Assembly (NCBI GenBank): GCA_002946415.1
Contig: NJPS01000042.1
Span: 434,001 to 498,000, forward strand
Direction of reading: 5' to 3'
Source: Rutstroemia sp. NJR-2017a BVV2
Taxonomy: Eukaryota > Ascomycota > Leotiomycetes > Helotiales > Rutstroemiaceae
DNA length: 64,000 nucleotides
Both the position numbers and the translations under genes were made by a program. Positions 13,228 to 22,874 of the stretch are shown here, piece by piece. The notes under the pieces were generated by a model. It was not told where the DNA came from. It saw only the letters and a list, made by a program, of their open reading frames with translations, and ran no database searches. Each line of letters opens with the position of its first letter. The stretch's first letter is position 1.

Positions 13228-14187
13228 ATGCGGCGGCGTTACCCTGCGAGTGTAGTGTCTCTGGTCTATTTATTACAGCAAGCAAATGCGTTGTCACTTG
13301 CGAACTTTCAAGGCGTTTCGCTGGGCTCGGTGCCGCTGCGATGCTTGGTCGAATACGATAGCTCGATAGATGTCTGTACGTTTTCGGATTTCAAGAATGG
13401 TTGTTCGACAGCTTGTCAAGCTGCTTTAACTTCGAAAGCCGCATGCGTCTCTGAAGCTTGTTCTGGTGCGACTGTGACTGCGAGTTCTCTACTGGGAATT
13501 ATAGAAAATGGTGGGATTATCGGGGCTCTGTGTCCGTCATTCTTCACTACGACGGTAACATCAATCAAAACGACTACCACGCCAACCAAGACATCTACCA
13601 CTAAAATATCTCTAAGTGTGGCTAGTAGTGTCAGTGTTGCTAGCGTTACCATTCCAACAACGAGTCCTGGAGTATCAGTTTCGACGACGGCGACTTTGGT
13701 GCAGCCCTCGGTTACGTTGCCGACGACCCAAACAGTGCAGACTTCACAGAGTTCGTCTGCAGTAGTGCAGTCAACGACTTCAAAATCTACATCTTCGGCG
13801 TCATCAGAAGTTGTGGGATCTACAACCTCCGCAACCTCACAAACATCATCCAGTTCCACTTTAGTCGTCTCAACAACCTCACAATCTACCTCCTCAGTGC
13901 AACAGACGACTCCTGCCACGAGCAGCCCAACGCAGTCCACAACGACATCCACAGAATCTTCCGCTTCAAAGTCATCAACTACAAAATCTTCCACTTCAAA
14001 ATCCGCTACAGCAACATCGACGAACAATAATGGAAATGGTGACGGGAAAACGGGTGGTGGAAGTCCTTTCGATATAGATGCGAATGGTGCAGCAAGTCGA
14101 ATATATGGTCCAGGGTCTTTATTCGTGCTTGTAATAGCATTTTGGGTTGGTGTGCTTAGTTTAAGTCAAGGCCCGGGAGGTTTATAA
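13228..14187 (+). CDS. secreted Ser/Thr-rich mucin-like cell-surface protein
   Basis: The intronless frame gives 319 aa from the ATG at 13228. That start is preferred over an upstream in-frame ATG at 13114 because it begins directly with a signal-peptide-like MRRRYPASVVSLVYLLQQ and cleavage-like ANA. The mature head (about 22–110) has seven cysteines (C at LRC, DVC, NGC, TAC, AAC, EAC, ALC), which suggests a disulfide-bonded extracellular module. Residues about 112–275 are almost all Ser/Thr/Val, a likely O-mannosylated stalk. The C-terminus (about 298–315) is hydrophobic (SLFVLVIAFWVGVLSL), so the protein is either GPI-anchored or membrane-anchored. Known: this layout is common for fungal wall or sensor-like proteins. 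I do not recognise the specific family. Confidence 0.8.
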   Translation: MRRRYPASVVSLVYLLQQANALSLANFQGVSLGSVPLRCLVEYDSSIDVCTFSDFKNGCSTACQAALTSKAACVSEACSGATVTASSLLGIIENGGIIGALCPSFFTTTVTSIKTTTTPTKTSTTKISLSVASSVSVASVTIPTTSPGVSVSTTATLVQPSVTLPTTQTVQTSQSSSAVVQSTTSKSTSSASSEVVGSTTSATSQTSSSSTLVVSTTSQSTSSVQQTTPATSSPTQSTTTSTESSASKSSTTKSSTSKSATATSTNNNGNGDGKTGGGSPFDIDANGAASRIYGPGSLFVLVIAFWVGVLSLSQGPGGL

Positions 14188-14774
14188 AGGAAAAAGATGA
14201 GAGAAAGATAAGATAGTTAATGTTTACACGATTTTGTACGATATGGTCGATATGCTGGGTTGAGAATTTCCATTTACTTGCTTGCTGTTAGCAGGAAAGA
14301 GATGGATGGAAAGGCTTGGGTAATGGTAGGGAAAAGCCGACAGAGGAGGGAGGAGGGGATAGTGTAAGATATATGAAGTTTCGATGGCGTGCATTCATAC
14401 ATTCGGGAAAAGAATGGCTGCGATGAATTTTATAAATATATAGCGGCAGGTATGGTCGGGTACGGAACACGACGGTTTAGCAAAGTTAGGCAGCAAGTGT
14501 ATAAATACAAGAACTTGATGAAATGCTCTCAGATTTGAATGATGGTATTATTTAGAAGTAGGAGGAAGAGATTGAATATGCGTAGAAGTGCCTCTTGTAC
14601 GTTTATCTTTCCAGAACTTTTCCTTCTTACAGTACTACTTTTATGCTCCATTCTATATCCGACAAGGCTAAAGGGTCAATCCCAATGTACTCCAAGCCCA
14701 CACACTTTATACTCCCGTCGGCGTTCATCAGCTTCCTTACTATATCAATAAATTTGTGAATTCATACAGCCCCC
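14188..14774. other. convergent intergenic region
   Basis: It lies between the 3' ends of the mucin-like gene and the minus-strand gene at 14775. Nothing coding or repetitive is supported. Confidence 0.5.
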
Positions 14775-15359
14775 TCACTCTTCTATTCTTAGTCCTCCAC
14801 CCCATCTATCCATCCATTTACCTCGGACTAGCCCTCCTCTATTCCTATAACCATACCCCTCATCATCCCCCCTCTCCTCATAATCCCGGTACCGTCGACC
14901 CGACTCTTCTCTCTCCTTCCTATTCCTCCCCTGCCTACTACCGCTGCCGCTGCTCCTCCCCGCATCACTCTCTCCCGCTCCTCTCCCTCCCCCTTCCCCG
15001 CGACGATTTCCACTTCTATCAGCATACCTCTCCCGTTCCCTTTCCTCTTGCATCTCCGGGAAAAACTCACTCCCATCCCCCCGGTATATCCCTCTGGGGA
15101 CAAATACCTCCTCTTCTGCGTATACACTGCCTGTTCTACTTCTGCTTCCATCTCTATCTCCATCTCTAGTTCTTCGATCATCGGGATGGCGTCTCCGAGT
15201 GGATCTGGATTTGGAGCGGCGTGCTCGATGACGATGGGCCGGCTTGCGCTCCCAGGCTTCTTTTTCGCTGTAGGTGATGCCTTGGGGCCAGAAGTGGTGC
15301 GCGCAGAGGAAGACGCTGAGGATTTCGAGGGCGTGGAGGAGGTGCTGGGTGGGGGGCAT
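14775..15359 (-). CDS. arginine/glutamate-rich hypothetical protein, 194 aa
   Basis: A single exon starts MPPTQHLLHALEILSVF. A short hydrophobic N-terminus and the motif HHFWPQGITYSEKEAWE are followed by an almost entirely charged body of Arg/Ser, Arg/Glu and Arg/Gly. The body includes RSKSRSTRRR and repeated DRD/ERER stretches. The N-terminal 40 residues look specific, while the rest is low-complexity and likely disordered. I do not recognise it. The overlapping plus-strand frame (14756–15169) is proline/leucine junk and was not called. Arg/Ser dipeptides could suggest RNA-related or membrane-surface roles, but this is only inference. Confidence 0.55.
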   Translation of the reverse strand: MPPTQHLLHALEILSVFLCAHHFWPQGITYSEKEAWERKPAHRHRARRSKSRSTRRRHPDDRRTRDGDRDGSRSRTGSVYAEEEVFVPRGIYRGDGSEFFPEMQEERERERYADRSGNRRGEGGGRGAGESDAGRSSGSGSRQGRNRKEREESGRRYRDYEERGDDEGYGYRNRGGLVRGKWMDRWGGGLRIEE

Positions 15360-16630
15360 TGTGAGGGGGTGGGGTGAAGGAATTGAGGATTGGGGTGGGG
15401 AGTTTGGTGGGTAGTTTGGAGGGTGGTTATAAGAGAAAGTGATAGAATGCAGAGTTCAGAGCACTTTTGTCAGAAGAGTAGAGAGCGCAGAGGCCTGCGG
15501 CTCGGAGATATGGTCAAAGTTTGTACGATGGTGACATCTTCTGAGGTAGGTAGATATGTATATGTAAAGCCTCGAGGAGGAAGAACTGGGGGCATACTTC
15601 TCTGGTTTTAAACCTTTGGTGGTATGGGACGTCATCAGGATTTCGAGTGTGTGAGAAGGAAGAAGAGTAGGAATGGCTGTGAAAAGTATTGTTTCAATAC
15701 TGGATTCGGGTTCCGCATTGAATGAAGGTTGTGATTCTGCCCCGGCTGGAAAATAAATACACCCTCAAAGAGATGCTGGCAAATGACTCCAAATACGGGA
15801 ATAACTGTGAAGTTATTTTTCGGGTCATACTTGTGGAAAGTTGGTATGTGTTTGGGGGGGGGTTCTGGCAACATCCCTTTCCCTGCTTCGCTTGAAGTTC
15901 ATGCGTTGTAAGACTTACCAACAGTTGGATCTGTGATGCTTGTAAGAAAAATCTGCCTCGAGGATTTGCAAAACTCAATCACAAACTATCGATCAGCGAC
16001 AGGAACCGTCGATGCTCGCCACTTTGAATCGAGTTGCGGAAATGGAATTTGAGCTATCTAAGGCTTGATGAAAAGAACAACGAGTCAAAAACGTGCCATT
16101 TGTGGCATCAACCACGACTTCGGGCTGATGAGCGAGTAGAGGTTAGGACATCTCATTCTGAACTGTGATTCTGCACAAGGGCTTCTCGATCTATAATTGA
16201 TCAACGTATGTATACCGTCGGACAGCAGTGGAAGTCTAACGAGTTTTCCCACTTACATTGATCCCGCCGCCAGAAAGTGTACTTGTTGCTGACGATCTGC
16301 AGACCCTATAGTGTCGACAGACGCGGGTAAGATGTGGACTTCGGTATCGTCTAGCATATTAAAAGGCCATGACTTAAGACTCATACTGTAATTTCAGTAT
16401 CGGAGAGTTAACAGACGACAAGCTGCTTTTTGTAGAAATGGCATAATAGGGAGATGAAACGGGAGGAGGAATTGGAGCGACTGATGTTGAACAGTGAAGG
16501 TGGCCCAAGCTCCATGATTTTAATATTCTGGGCAAAACCTCAACAATTCAACTCTCAATCTTGTCCGCACCGCACCGCTCCTCCTAGAAGCTATCTTTAC
16601 CATTGAAGCTGCAATTCTTACATAGCAGTC
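15360..16630. other. divergent intergenic region
   Basis: It probably contains promoters of the minus gene at 15359 and of PHS1 at 16631. A short G-run sits at 15854. No gene was recognised. Confidence 0.5.
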
Positions 16631-17429
16631 ATGGACGCTCAAGATGTGTCGTCGAACTATGTCAAGAAGCCCGGGCCCAAACCCCTGCGGTCGTCAAATC
16701 CGAAAACTCAGTACCTGATTCTGTACAACTTCTTCTCCGCTCTCGCCTGGACAATTGTGCTCGGTCGAGTACTGCTACTTGTCCCCCTTGTGGGCTTTGG
16801 CAGAGTATACCCAGCAGTTGGGCATTTCACAAAATGGACGCAGACTATGGCGCTGTTGGAGGTGGTACATTCAGCTACTGGTTCGTCTTCAATCAACCAA
16901 ATGAACACAGTGGATGATTTATGGACCAAGACTGATTTTGAGTCAATATAGGAGTCGTCCGCGCCCCAATTGCAACCACTCTTCTGCAAGTCGCAAGTCG
17001 ACTGCTCCTTGTCTGGCCTATCGTCAACAACTTCCCTTTCGTGGCCAAATCTGCGGCGTACTCTAGTATGCTCGTTGCGTGGAGTGTAACGGAAGTCATT
17101 CGATACTCATACTTTGTGGTTACCTTGAGCGGTTTCAAGCCTGCTATTGTCACTTGGTTCAGATACAACACATTCTTCGTTCTGTATCCACTAGGCATCA
17201 GCAGTGAGTGCTACTTGATCTACAAGGCCATCGAACCAGCGAGGAACGTGAACCCCGTTTATGCCTGGGCTCTGCAGCTGATTCTGCTGATATACATTCC
17301 TGGTATGTGACAGTAGTCTATATAGAGGCACCATACTGATTCAAAATAGGTTCATATGTTCTTTTCACCCATATGATGGCTCAAAGGAGGAAGGTTTTGA
17401 GGGCGCAACGTGCCCCTAAAAGTGATTAA
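16631..17429 (+). CDS. PHS1: very-long-chain (3R)-3-hydroxyacyl-CoA dehydratase (PHS1/HACD/PTPLA)
   Basis: Exons 16631–16880, 16952–17302 and 17350–17429 give 226 aa. Known role: the third step of very-long-chain fatty-acid elongation in the ER, removing water from 3-hydroxyacyl-CoA for sphingolipid and VLCFA synthesis. Seen: six or so hydrophobic helices, and the family signatures LLEVVHSATGVVRAP across intron 1, SVTEVIRYSYF, and FVLYPLGISSE. The last one holds the catalytic pair Tyr162 and Glu169, seven residues apart as in the yeast enzyme. The C-terminus ends in lysine/arginine residues (RRKVLRAQR…), compatible with ER retention. Both introns split glycine codons after the first base. This is a clear orthologue. 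Confidence 0.95.
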
Positions 17430-19578
17430 GCATGGACAGGACCATTGCGTAGCTTTATATAGAAACTTTGTGGCTCATTGTACAATTTCCGAATCCTACC
17501 TGGAGTTACCCTTACCAAATCAATCGCTCACCGGTGGCATCTCCTTTGTATTCCTGCTTGAAATGTTTCAAGGGTCATCTAGTAGTCTAATGCCCTCGCC
17601 AGATAACTCTTGCCGTTGGCTTTTCGTGTTGTTTGAAGACTCGAACACTACAGTAGGCGCCGGTCCACCCTTCAGTGATCGCTCAAACGTTCTTGGACTT
17701 CACTTCAGCCTTTATATCCTCATGCCTTCACACCCGGAAACTAGTTCTAATTGGTTACTGGAGCTGCATAACCAAAAGAGCTGCAACATACGTTTCTTGA
17801 ATTGGTTGCCTTCACGTTGGCTAGGGACATGAAATATGAGGACAAATACAGAAGTTACGATGGAAACAGAAAAGTCATTTAATGTTCATAGACTAGAGTC
17901 TAGGCTCTCACGATTCAAATCTTCAAAAAGTGCGCGTGTATCCTCCCAGGCTTATATTAGAAGAGAAAAGAATGGTGGGTAACTGATTCTAAGCCTACCA
18001 TCTACCAGAAGGCTACGTAACAAACCGGTTATAAAAGAGCTTGCAGGGCTAGCAAGCAACACAATAGTCCCGATCATCTCTTCTTTTACTCCAATAAGCC
18101 TGATGAGGATACGCTACTGCCAGATAGGCAGCATATCCTCCAAAGCTGGGATTGATTCAAGCGTATTATGCATGTATCCCGAGGAAACTGAGTGGACTCG
18201 AATGTTATGGACATCTAGCTAGCTCCGCAGCTATACATCGCGTCATATGAGGGAGAGTGGCTTTGCAAGCGCTGTACACAGTGTGAGTCTAAGGTAGTTC
18301 ACATGATTTCAGCAACTATCTTAAGAAATTCATGCACAAAGTGATCGATCATGCTATTGTACGAGCACACTTTCTTCAGTATCCCCGTTCCTTAGATCCC
18401 ACCCATCATCGTCCTCCAAATTATATCTCGCATGCTGTCCTTTCGCTCTATCATTCCGTGAATTTGCAACACTGTCTACATTGACGAAATCGTGAGGTAT
18501 GGACGCATGTGAGGCTAGATGTCTCTGCAGAGATTTTGAGGATGGCTGTAAGATACGTATAGCTCCCGCCCCGCGGACCCCACTACATAGGCAGAATTTT
18601 AGGTGCGGACCGTCCGTCGAACATACGAATCATCCATGACATCCGGATCTTCTGATAGGAGCGTTCGTACATCATCTGCTGGGCGTACTGGAGTTCGGAT
18701 TCTTCTTTAGTATCTGTCTTCCTGGGTTCGGATTGCCAGTTCGCCAATCCTTGGCCGGGGCTGCTGGAACTATATGAACCATCCGGAGTGTTGCATATTG
18801 ATAGCGGCATGACGACTCGCATGAAGTAATCCTGTTCACTTCTGAATCAGAAAATTCACCCCCCCTAACCCCCCATTTTGTGCAAGGAGTTATGATAATA
18901 AGACGATGTCAGATTAGAGCCGACAGAGACGTTTTAATCGGCTAAAAGAGTAGGAATATTGTACTGAAAGCTTCGACTTTCTTAGGAAAATAGCACGTTG
19001 TAGCTAAAACCGATCTTAGGGTTCTGAATTAACACCAAGAAGATGAAATGGATGACATATCAGAGGTATGAAGGAGGGTTGGAAAAGACCAAAAAGTAGC
19101 TTATTTCTGGCATAGAGCTTTCGAGACCGCTGAACAGCTCTGTGAATAGTTTAACTTCTGCTATGGTATTTCCCAGGCAGAAATTGGATGGAGGAAAGCT
19201 CGATTAAAAGCAAGAACAGGGCACAACGACATAAAAGTGAGATTGTGATGTATGAGCAGAAAAGACTTTGATAACAGATTGCGACTAAGAGCAAGGTTAA
19301 GATAGGAAAATTCCTCCGATAGCTCGAGCCAGCTCACAGTTTGAGTCATGAAGAATGATGTGAAGAATACAACGGGGAATAAGAGCCAAAGGGCTGGGCG
19401 GTGGAACAACCTCTGGCTTGGAGTAGCTTACTGCGAGCCAAGAATATGTTGCAGCGATTTGAGTCGAGCATCGTGCTCCTAAGCAGCTGGGTAGCCACTC
19501 AACGCCCAGCTCATATGCTTTACCTACTTCATTGACTTCGGTAACTATCAACAATTCATAACCTTCTCATGGCTAGTC
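17430..19578. other. intergenic, no supported gene
   Basis: About 2.1 kb separates PHS1 from the 3' end of IRC6. A minus-strand 79-codon ORF (18822–18583) ends in a charged helix-like segment but is preceded by stops with no convincing upstream exon, so it is not called. No tandem repeats or terminal inverted repeats were seen. Confidence 0.5.
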
Positions 19579-20603
19579 TTATAAAGTTTTCATTAAATCA
19601 CTAACTGCTTTGGCGGCAAATTTTTTCCTCTCAGCCTCTGGTAGGTCAGCTCCCATATCTGCATAAGTGTCAGTAATACACATCACTCTGATTACTTTTG
19701 CACTTACCCCTAACTGCCTGCATCCTTAACATCAAAGCCTCCAACTGATCGACCTCATCCGCTTGATCGGCATCTTCATCGACGTCTCCACTTCCTGATG
19801 GCTCCCCAGCAATTGCTTGTTTCATGCCGAACATCTCCATTTCCATTTCGGCAGCTTCAAGACCAAACCCTACACTCTTATCGTCGTCATCATCTCCGTC
19901 AATGTCATCTAAACCGAGATCACCGCCAAGGTCATTACCACCATCCCAATCGTTGGCTTCCAAAGCTTCCTTCAATCTCTCAATGCCCATAGATTCTACA
20001 TCTGTTAGCCTCCATTTTCTATCCGGCGACACATACTTACCTGAAAACTCATTGCGTCCTTTACTCTCGAAATCAATATATTCAAACCCATGCTCCTGAC
20101 AAAGATCTTCCCACTCATCGAAGCTCTTCTCCAAACACGGTGTCGTAGATTGTGGCATTGCGACAGCCAGACATACGCCATCCCACATATACCCACATCC
20201 CTCCTTCACAACCTCAGCCACATTCTCCAAGAGAACCTTAGCTTCTTGCAGTCCGGCTTCATCGACAGGTTTCCGGAAGCAGACGATGAACCCACCAAGG
20301 ACCGTGAGAACTTCTCGAGCTTCAGGTGCAAGGAACTCCTTTGACCAAGTCTGAGGTTCAGAGACTTCGTCAAGCCATATTGGGATGGTTGCTGTGTAGT
20401 AATTCGTCTTGATGGGGTAATCATGAGTACTGCCTGCAATCGAGTCTGCTGTTACAGAAGGCGCAGATCCCGTGAGACCTGGTGAGAAGTCAATCCCTAC
20501 ATTGATGTAAGGGGTACATAGCAGTCAAACCTTTGAGAAAATCCACAAGACCTGAATCGGGGCTACTAAGTGCCAGAATACGCCGTGGGTGTGAGATTTC
20601 CAT
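19579..20603 (-). CDS. IRC6: alpha/gamma-adaptin-binding protein p34 family (IRC6-like)
   Basis: Exons 20603–20531, 20478–20041, 19995–19708 and 19658–19579 give 292 aa. Known: the p34/Irc6 family binds clathrin adaptor AP-1/AP-2 large chains and assists vesicle coat assembly. Seen: an N-terminal GTPase-like segment (RRILALSSPDSGLVDFLKGLTGS), a central FIVCFRKP and CLAVAMPQ, then the family hallmark NEF…MGIERLKEALEANDW. An acidic linker leads to the conserved tail LEALMLRMQAVR joined to DMGADLPEAERKKFAAKAV. That last piece appears only after splicing the final intron (19707–19659), which strongly supports the model. Intron 2 is only 45 nt and in frame. An alternative acceptor six bases earlier would leave 39 nt. 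Confidence 0.88.
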
Positions 20604-21152
20604 TGTTGTGTTGATGGTATAACAAAATATTGTGACAACCTGATGAGAACATATGGATTGGAGTTCACCCCGGACACTCTTTCTTCCGAGCCGGCCTGCA
20701 AGTCAACCCCAGAGCAGAAAGGCAGTCGATCTGCGACAATACACTCTAACTGTCTCCTACCTGAAGTGAATAGTAGGTTTCAATGAAGTTTTCAGGACCC
20801 GTGGGAATACTGGTTGTTGCTGACTAGGTATATATTAACTATAGCATCGGCCGAGTAAATCTGTGCTGAAGAGGTCACTTCATTGGTTTACACTGGTCAT
20901 CACAATGGAATGGATTTGATATGATATGGAGGCCCTGAATCTGCATTTTGTGTCCGGTCTTTTCTTCTAGGCTACTGATAGACTCCTTCAGTCTCAGGAG
21001 TCATGGTGCCTCATATGTGAAGATCCAGAATTAAGGGTAAAGCTGAAAAGCTCTTTACTACCCATCAGTAGCTGACAATGATGTGACCCCTCAAACGCCG
21101 GTATCTAATCTGATCAATCTTCTTATTTTCCCTCTTCTCATACCCGATCTCC
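20604..21152. other. intergenic between SMD3 3' end and IRC6 start
   Basis: About 550 bp. It probably holds the IRC6 promoter and the SMD3 terminator. No coding signal was seen. Confidence 0.5.
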
Positions 21153-21771
21153 TCAGCCTCGTGGTGCCCCGCCGCGACCGCTTGCCCTCGCTCTACTGAC
21201 CGTGGCCCTTCCTCTGGCCAGACCCACACCTCTACCCTTTGTCGTTCTGCTTCTGAACATAGGCGCATTTCTGTAGCACATAAAGTTAGCCATGGCTAAT
21301 GATACCACAACAGCCCCCACTCTGCCAATGTCGACCGAGAGAGATGCCTCCTTCTAGGTGATATTCCTAACTGACCTTAACATGTCCGGCACGATAAAAA
21401 ACCTCACGTGCGAGCCTCGAATATAGACTTGGTCCAAATGACTAACACGACCATCACGCGCTGTGACAGTAATATCCTTAAGCTGAACATTCATGTTGTC
21501 TTCCGCTGTAGTATCCTTGAATCAGCATATTTCGTTTCTCGTCAGAGGAGGGGTATCCAGTTCGCACCTTCGAGAAGCTTTCCACGATAGACCTGCCCGG
21601 TGGTAATTTCGAGAGTAACGACATGGCCCTAGAGTATCGCAATAGTCAGCACTCAGCTATGGTCGCAGGCACGAATGAGGCAGGTGTAATGGAGAGTATG
21701 GACAAAATAGGGCCGTTACTGACTTGAGCCTCGTTCAAAAGCTTAATTGGTATTCCGATTGTGCTCGTCAT
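21153..21771 (-). CDS. SMD3: spliceosomal core protein Sm-D3
   Basis: Four exons (21771–21724, 21628–21568, 21505–21376, 21270–21153) give 118 aa. Known role: one of seven Sm proteins that form the ring on U1, U2, U4 and U5 snRNAs. Seen: the N-terminus [16 protein letters not shown], Sm1 motif ([18 protein letters not shown], then [11 protein letters not shown]) and Sm2 motif ([17 protein letters not shown]). The C-terminal tail is Gly/Arg-rich ([14 protein letters not shown]…GRGGAPRG), a typical arginine-methylation site. It is assembled from four short exons, none recognisable alone. It is divergent from GEP4 with 248 bp between the start codons. Confidence 0.95.
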
Positions 21772-22019
21772 GATTGCTGTAAAATTGCTGATAGTTCTAT
21801 GTGTGTTCTGGAACGATATGGGCGTTTGCGACACAGCTATCGAATGGCGTCGCGTATTGATTCGTGATTGAAGCTTTTCGTTGCTATCAGAATAATTTGG
21901 TGCTAGTGACGGTGAAAGTTCTCGGTTAGTTCCGCTGGCTGCCTTGTCCAATCAAATAGCTTCGTCTTCGTACCTAAGTATTTGCTCCTCTTCGACCGAG
22001 ACTCAGCAAACATCGGGGC
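21772..22019. promoter_or_regulatory. shared divergent promoter SMD3/GEP4
   Basis: Only 248 bp separate the two start codons, so both promoters must overlap here unless one starts within the other's transcript. No TATA-like element was evident. Confidence 0.5.
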
Positions 22020-22874
22020 ATGGATATGAACACTCTTAACGTATCTGCGACGGTGAACATATTTCGTTTGCTCGCAAGGCCAACACTGTGTTTACCTCAC
22101 GCTACTGTCTCTACTTTTCGGCACCTGCCCATACCTCTCAATCAGGCATTCGGGAAATACAAAGATGTCGATATCAGAGCTGTAGTACTGGATAAGGATA
22201 ATTGCTTTGCGTATCCCAAGGCCAATGAGGTCTATGATGATTACAAGGTACGTCCAAAGCTATCTATGTTGCATGAGCTCATCATCATTGCTATGTGTGG
22301 TCAGTTAGTTTATCTCAATCAATAAATTGTTTTTCATTCATGTTGCCCTTGCACAAAGATCGATACTGTAGTACAGATATTAAACATGGAATACAGGAAA
22401 GTTTCAAACGGCTTCGAGAAGCATACCCAGGTCGGCGGCTTCTGATTGTCTCAAACACATCAGGAGCACTGTCCTTAGACCGTTCCGGCAAGCTAGCCGA
22501 CGAAGTTATGAAGTCCACCGGTGTTACCGTACTTCCACATAGTACGAAGAAGCCTGGTTGCGGCCCCGAGATTATGGAGTACTTTCTGAAGTACCCTGAG
22601 ACTGGAGTTACGAGACCGGACCAGATAGCAGTAGTTGGTGATAGGTTAACCACTGATGTCATGATGGCGAATTTAATGGGCAGTTATGCTATCTGGGTCA
22701 AAGATGGAGTTGTACCCGTTGAAGAAACAAGCGTGGTGAGTAGCTTCCAAAGTAAAGCCGGAATCGAGGTTGATAAGCGGTGTCTAGTTTGCAAGGCTGG
22801 AACAGAAGTTTGCTCAGTTCCTGATCCGACGCGGGTATCAGGCACCAGATCCAGCGAGCCCATTCGAGAAGTAG
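22020..22874 (+). CDS. GEP4: mitochondrial phosphatidylglycerophosphatase (HAD superfamily)
   Basis: Exons 22020–22247, 22397–22735 and 22788–22874 give 217 aa. Known role: Gep4 dephosphorylates phosphatidylglycerol-phosphate in cardiolipin synthesis at the matrix side of the inner mitochondrial membrane. Seen: the N-terminal LPHATVSTFRHLPIPLN block, and the catalytic VVLDKDNCFA with Asp58 and Asp60. Next come LLIVSNTSG (HAD motif II), STKKPGC (motif III lysine) and IAVVGDRLTTDVMMANLMGSYAIWV (motif IV). The C-terminal RRGYQAPDPASPFEK is recovered only after removing a 52-nt intron (22736–22787), which confirms the third exon. Intron 1 is 149 nt, longer than its neighbours. Confidence 0.95.

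Noticed and set aside
13416..14027. 203-codon Val/Asp/Glu-rich minus-strand ORF
   Set aside because: Antisense shadow of the Ser/Thr-rich mucin stalk; composition follows from the sense strand.
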